10,000 nt of DNA from Magnetospirillum sp. Its GTDB lineage: Bacteria; Pseudomonadota; Alphaproteobacteria; Rhodospirillales; Magnetospirillaceae. The DNA lies in the NCBI GenBank assembly GCA_020217035.1, contig JAIWOG010000243.1, positions 1 to 10,000 of the forward strand, in the 5' to 3' direction. Positions within the stretch are counted from its first letter, which is position 1, and every line of letters begins with the position of its first letter. Below are positions 7,398-10,000 of the stretch, piece by piece. Made by a program: the position numbers and the translations under genes. The notes beneath the pieces were generated by a model, which had not been told where the DNA came from, did not search any database, and saw nothing but the letters and a program-made list of their open reading frames with translations.

Positions 7398-9638
7398 ATG
7401 ACCGATCCCTTCGCCCTTGACGACGACATCCCCGATCCCTTCCAGCCCCCCGCCCGCCGTTCTGGCGTGGTCGAGGTGCCCACTGATGCGCCCTGGCTGG
7501 TGGGGCTGAACGCCGAGCAGCATCAGGCGGTGACCACCACCGACGGCCCGGTCCTGGTGCTGTCGGGCGCCGGCACCGGCAAGACAAGGGTGCTGACCAG
7601 CCGTCTGGCCCAGATCCTGGCCGGACGCCGTGCGCAGCCGTGGCAGATCCTGGCGGTGACCTTCACCAACAAGGCGGCGCGTGAGATGAAGGACCGGGTC
7701 GGCGCCATGGTGGGACCGCTGGCCGAGCAACTGTGGCTGGGCACCTTCCATTCGCTGTGCGTGCGCATCCTGCGCCGCCATGCCGAGGCGGTGGGGCTGA
7801 AATCCAACTTCACCATCCTGGATGCCGACGACCAGTTGCGGCTGTTGAAGCAGGTGATGGAAGGCGAAAGCGTCGACACCAAGAAATGGCCGGCGCAATC
7901 CCTGATGGGCGCCATCCAGCGCTGGAAGGACCGGGGCCTGACACCCGACAAGGTGACCAGCGACCAGGCCGGCGACCTGGCCGGCGGGCGCATGGTGCAG
8001 CTTTACCGCCTGTACCAGGAACGCCTGCTGACGCTGAACGCCGCCGATTTCGGCGATCTGCTGCTGCATTGCCTGACGCTGTTCCTGACCCACCCGGAAG
8101 CCCTGGCCCATTATCAGGACCAGTTCCGCTATATCCTGGTGGACGAATACCAGGACACCAACGTGGCGCAATATCTGTGGCTGCGGCTGTTGGCGCAAAA
8201 GCACAAGAACATCTGCTGCGTCGGCGACGACGACCAAAGCATCTATTCCTGGCGTGGCGCCGAGGTCGGCAACATCTTGAAGTTCGAGCGCGACTTCCCC
8301 GGCGCCACCGTGGTGCGCCTGGAAAGCAATTACCGTTCGACACCGCATATCCTGGCCGCCGCCAGCCATTTGATCGCCCACAATTCCGACCGTCTGGGCA
8401 AGACCTTGCGCCCCGGCTTGCCCCACGATCCCGCCGACATCCAGAAGGTCCGGGTGCGCGGCGTCTGGGATGGGCCGGAAGAGGCCCGCGTGGTGGTGGA
8501 AGAAATCGAGACCTTGCAGCGGCGCGGCGAGTCCCTGGCCAGCATGGCCATCCTGGTGCGCGCCGGCTTCCAGACCCGCGAGTTCGAGGAACGGCTGATC
8601 ACCACCGGCATCGCCTATCGCGTCATCGGCGGCCCGCGTTTCTATGAACGCCAGGAAATCCGCGATGCCATGGCCTATTTGCGGCTGGTCAACTCGCCCG
8701 ATGACGGCCTGGCCTTCGAACGCGTCGTCAACCTGCCCAAACGGGGCTTAGGCGACGCGGCGTTGCAGGCGGTGCACGGATTGGCCCGTGCCAAGACCCT
8801 TGCCCTGTTCGACGCCGCCAGCCTGCTGTGTGAAACCGATGAATTGAAACCCAAGCCGCGGGCGTCTTTGGGCAAGTTCTGCGCCGACATCCTGCGCTGG
8901 CGCGGGCTGTTGGACGATTTACCCCACACTGAGTTGGCCGAGATGATCCTGGACGAATCCGGCTATGTGGAAATGTGGAAGAACGACAAAAGCGCCGAAG
9001 CACCGGGCCGGGTGGAAAACCTGAAGGAACTGGTCCGCGCGCTGTCGGACTACGAGACCCTGCAAAGCTTTTTGGAACACGTGGCGCTGGTCATGGAAAA
9101 CGACCAGAAGGACAGCACCGACAAGGTGACGCTGATGACCCTGCACGGCGCCAAGGGTTTGGAATTCGACAACGTCTTCCTGCCCGGCTGGGAAGAAGGG
9201 GTGTTCCCCCATCAGCGCGCCTTGGACGAAGGCGGCAACGCCGCCCTGGAAGAAGAACGCCGCCTGGCCTATGTGGGGCTGACCCGGGCCAGGAAACGCG
9301 TCCTGGTCAGCTTCGCCGCCAACCGCCGCATCTACAACCAATGGCAAACCGCCCTGCCCAGCCGTTTCCTGGACGAACTTCCCGCCGCCCACACCGAACG
9401 CGACGCCGAACGCGGTTTGATGGGATCAAGCTCGTGGCAGCAAACATCGCGCCCCAAGGACCCCAGTCCGTGGGCGGTGGACTTGCGCCCATCCGGCGAT
9501 TTCGACGTCGGCGAGCGGGTCTTCCACCAGAAATTCGGCGCCGGCACGGTGTTGGCGGTGGACGGCGACAAGCTGGAAATCGCCTTCGACAAGGCCGGCA
9601 CCAAGAAGGTACTGGACAGCTTCGTCGAGCCGGCCTGA
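7398..9638 (+). CDS. uvrD: UvrD/PcrA-type superfamily 1 DNA helicase
   Basis: The 746-residue ATP-dependent 3'-5' helicase acts in nucleotide-excision and mismatch repair and removes proteins from DNA. After a variable 30-residue Asp/Pro-rich leader come the Q-motif LNAEQHQAV (37-45), Walker A SGAGTGKT (56-63), motif Ia [12 protein letters not shown] (86-97), Ib GTFHSL (115-120), [12 protein letters not shown] (246-255), [17 protein letters not shown] (275-288), IV ESNYRST (309-315), [15 protein letters not shown] (about 577-590) and [16 protein letters not shown] (about 621-634). The last 43 residues ([16 protein letters not shown] onwards, about 704) are the C-terminal Tudor-like domain of PcrA/UvrD that contacts RNA polymerase in studied homologues. 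All motifs are intact and length is normal. The ATG at 7398 lacks a Shine-Dalgarno. uvrD is preferred over pcrA or rep because of the organism type. Confidence 0.94.
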   Translation: MTDPFALDDDIPDPFQPPARRSGVVEVPTDAPWLVGLNAEQHQAVTTTDGPVLVLSGAGTGKTRVLTSRLAQILAGRRAQPWQILAVTFTNKAAREMKDRVGAMVGPLAEQLWLGTFHSLCVRILRRHAEAVGLKSNFTILDADDQLRLLKQVMEGESVDTKKWPAQSLMGAIQRWKDRGLTPDKVTSDQAGDLAGGRMVQLYRLYQERLLTLNAADFGDLLLHCLTLFLTHPEALAHYQDQFRYILVDEYQDTNVAQYLWLRLLAQKHKNICCVGDDDQSIYSWRGAEVGNILKFERDFPGATVVRLESNYRSTPHILAAASHLIAHNSDRLGKTLRPGLPHDPADIQKVRVRGVWDGPEEARVVVEEIETLQRRGESLASMAILVRAGFQTREFEERLITTGIAYRVIGGPRFYERQEIRDAMAYLRLVNSPDDGLAFERVVNLPKRGLGDAALQAVHGLARAKTLALFDAASLLCETDELKPKPRASLGKFCADILRWRGLLDDLPHTELAEMILDESGYVEMWKNDKSAEAPGRVENLKELVRALSDYETLQSFLEHVALVMENDQKDSTDKVTLMTLHGAKGLEFDNVFLPGWEEGVFPHQRALDEGGNAALEEERRLAYVGLTRARKRVLVSFAANRRIYNQWQTALPSRFLDELPAAHTERDAERGLMGSSSWQQTSRPKDPSPWAVDLRPSGDFDVGERVFHQKFGAGTVLAVDGDKLEIAFDKAGTKKVLDSFVEPA

Positions 9639-9642
9639 TACT
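9613..9642 (+). promoter_or_regulatory. Candidate parDE promoter within the end of uvrD
   Basis: TGGACA (9613-9618, five of six to TTGACA) is followed after 18 nt by GATACT (9637-9642, four of six to TATAAT); an alternative -10 is TACTAT at 9639-9644. It overlaps the last codons and stop of uvrD and would let the toxin-antitoxin pair be expressed independently. The call is based on motifs only. Confidence 0.4.
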
Positions 9643-9643
9643 A

Positions 9644-9658
9644 TGGCAAGAATTGCCA
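9644..9658. promoter_or_regulatory. Candidate operator of parDE
   Basis: TGGCAA-GAA-TTGCCA is a perfect 15-base interrupted palindrome directly downstream of the predicted -10, where transcription would begin. ParD-family antitoxins bind such promoter palindromes through their ribbon-helix-helix N-terminus and repress their own operon. The sequence, place and neighbour fit autoregulation; binding is inferred. Confidence 0.5.
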
Positions 9659-9671
9659 ATGGGACATGCCC

Positions 9672-9935
9672 ATGCCGACCATGAATGTCAGCCTGCCCGC
9701 CGAGATGGCCGCCTTCGTCGAGGCGGAACTGGCCAGCGGCGATTACGCCAGCGCGTCCGAAGTGGTGCGCGACGCCCTGCGCCTGCTGCGCCGCGAACGG
9801 GCAGCGGAACAAGAGCGTTTGGCCATCCTGCGCCGGGAAATCCAGCGCGGCATCGACGACGCCGATGCCGGACGTCTGTCCGTCATCAGCATCGCCGAAA
9901 TCGCCGAGGACGTCATCGCCCGCCAGCGCAAATGA
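9672..9935 (+). CDS. parD: ParD-family type II antitoxin
   Basis: The protein has 87 residues from the ATG at 9672. That start has GGGA (9661-9664) 7 nt upstream, whereas the in-frame ATG at 9666 leaves no room for a ribosome site and adds only two residues. The N-terminus TMNVSLPAEMAAFVEAELASGDYASASEVVRDALRL fits the ParD/CopG ribbon-helix-helix domain: the MNVSLP strand pairs in a dimer to contact DNA, and the SASEVVRDALR helix follows. A charged helix (about 41-60) and a C-terminal part ending EIAEDVIARQRK would wrap and neutralise the toxin. It should repress its own promoter at the palindrome 9644-9658. Its stop overlaps the toxin start by ATGA, the usual arrangement for coupled antitoxin-toxin synthesis. 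It lies 33 nt after uvrD. Confidence 0.9.
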   Translation: MPTMNVSLPAEMAAFVEAELASGDYASASEVVRDALRLLRRERAAEQERLAILRREIQRGIDDADAGRLSVISIAEIAEDVIARQRK

Positions 9936-10000
9936 TCGTCAGATTCACCGATTTGGCGCAGCAGGACGTCCGCGACATCCTGCGTCAAACCGCTGAACGG
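9932..10000 (+). CDS. parE: ParE/RelE-superfamily toxin, N-terminal part (runs off the window)
   Basis: The ATG at 9932 overlaps the parD stop. The 23 codons available read MIVRFTDLAQQDVRDILRQT and then AER. The beta-strand (IVRFT) followed by a helix with an Asp and a hydrophobic pattern (DLAQQDVRDIL) is the standard ParE N-terminus. ParE toxins usually poison DNA gyrase and are about 95-100 residues, so roughly three quarters of the gene lies outside. The assignment rests on the short match plus its coupled position after a ParD antitoxin. The frame is open to the last base of the window. Confidence 0.8.
   Translation, partial: MIVRFTDLAQQDVRDILRQTAER

Overview
The window is strongly GC-rich, densely packed DNA from a Gram-negative bacterium. 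It has ATGA/GTGA-overlapping starts, NTG start codons, signal-peptide-bearing small proteins and AlaRS, RlmN and UvrD sequences of alphaproteobacterial type. The combination is most like a member of the Rhodospirillales, for instance the Magnetospirillum group. That placement is an impression from sequence style and protein similarity, not a database match. No rRNA, tRNA, insertion sequence or CRISPR array was seen.

Layout. Positions 1-2494 (+) hold the end of a translationally coupled transition-metal ECF-transporter operon: the C-terminus of the membrane substrate-binding subunit (CbiM/NikM), a NikL-type exported accessory protein, the CbiQ permease and a short CbiO ATPase. A 94-residue protein with 37 histidines closes the run and has its own strong Shine-Dalgarno. 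Positions 2547-2804 (-) hold a small exported Lys/Asp-tailed protein of unknown function, whose charged repeat continues in frame beyond its TGA stop. Positions 2881-5562 (-) hold full-length alaS with a clear intrinsic terminator. Positions 5653-6162 (+) hold a secreted, cysteine-rich SNase-fold protein that has lost key catalytic residues. Its stop codon abuts the stop of rlmN (6163-7305, -). Positions 7398-9638 (+) hold a complete UvrD/PcrA-type helicase. It is followed by a ParD antitoxin (9672-9935) and the first 23 codons of a ParE toxin, which runs off the window.

How the genes work together. CbiM/NikL/CbiQ/CbiO should assemble as one Co2+ or Ni2+ importer. The NikL-type subunit and the His-rich protein tilt the balance towards nickel, with the His-rich protein acting as a cytoplasmic metal buffer. 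The middle of the window is housekeeping: tRNA-Ala charging, 23S rRNA/tRNA A2503/A37 methylation, and DNA repair. The parDE module sits directly behind uvrD with a candidate promoter and operator of its own. No gap longer than 300 bases lacks a gene. The least-explained items are the interrupted charged tail at 2499-2549, the Hpn-like protein in the transporter operon, the catalytically degenerate SNase, and small palindromes in the divergent and intergenic regions.
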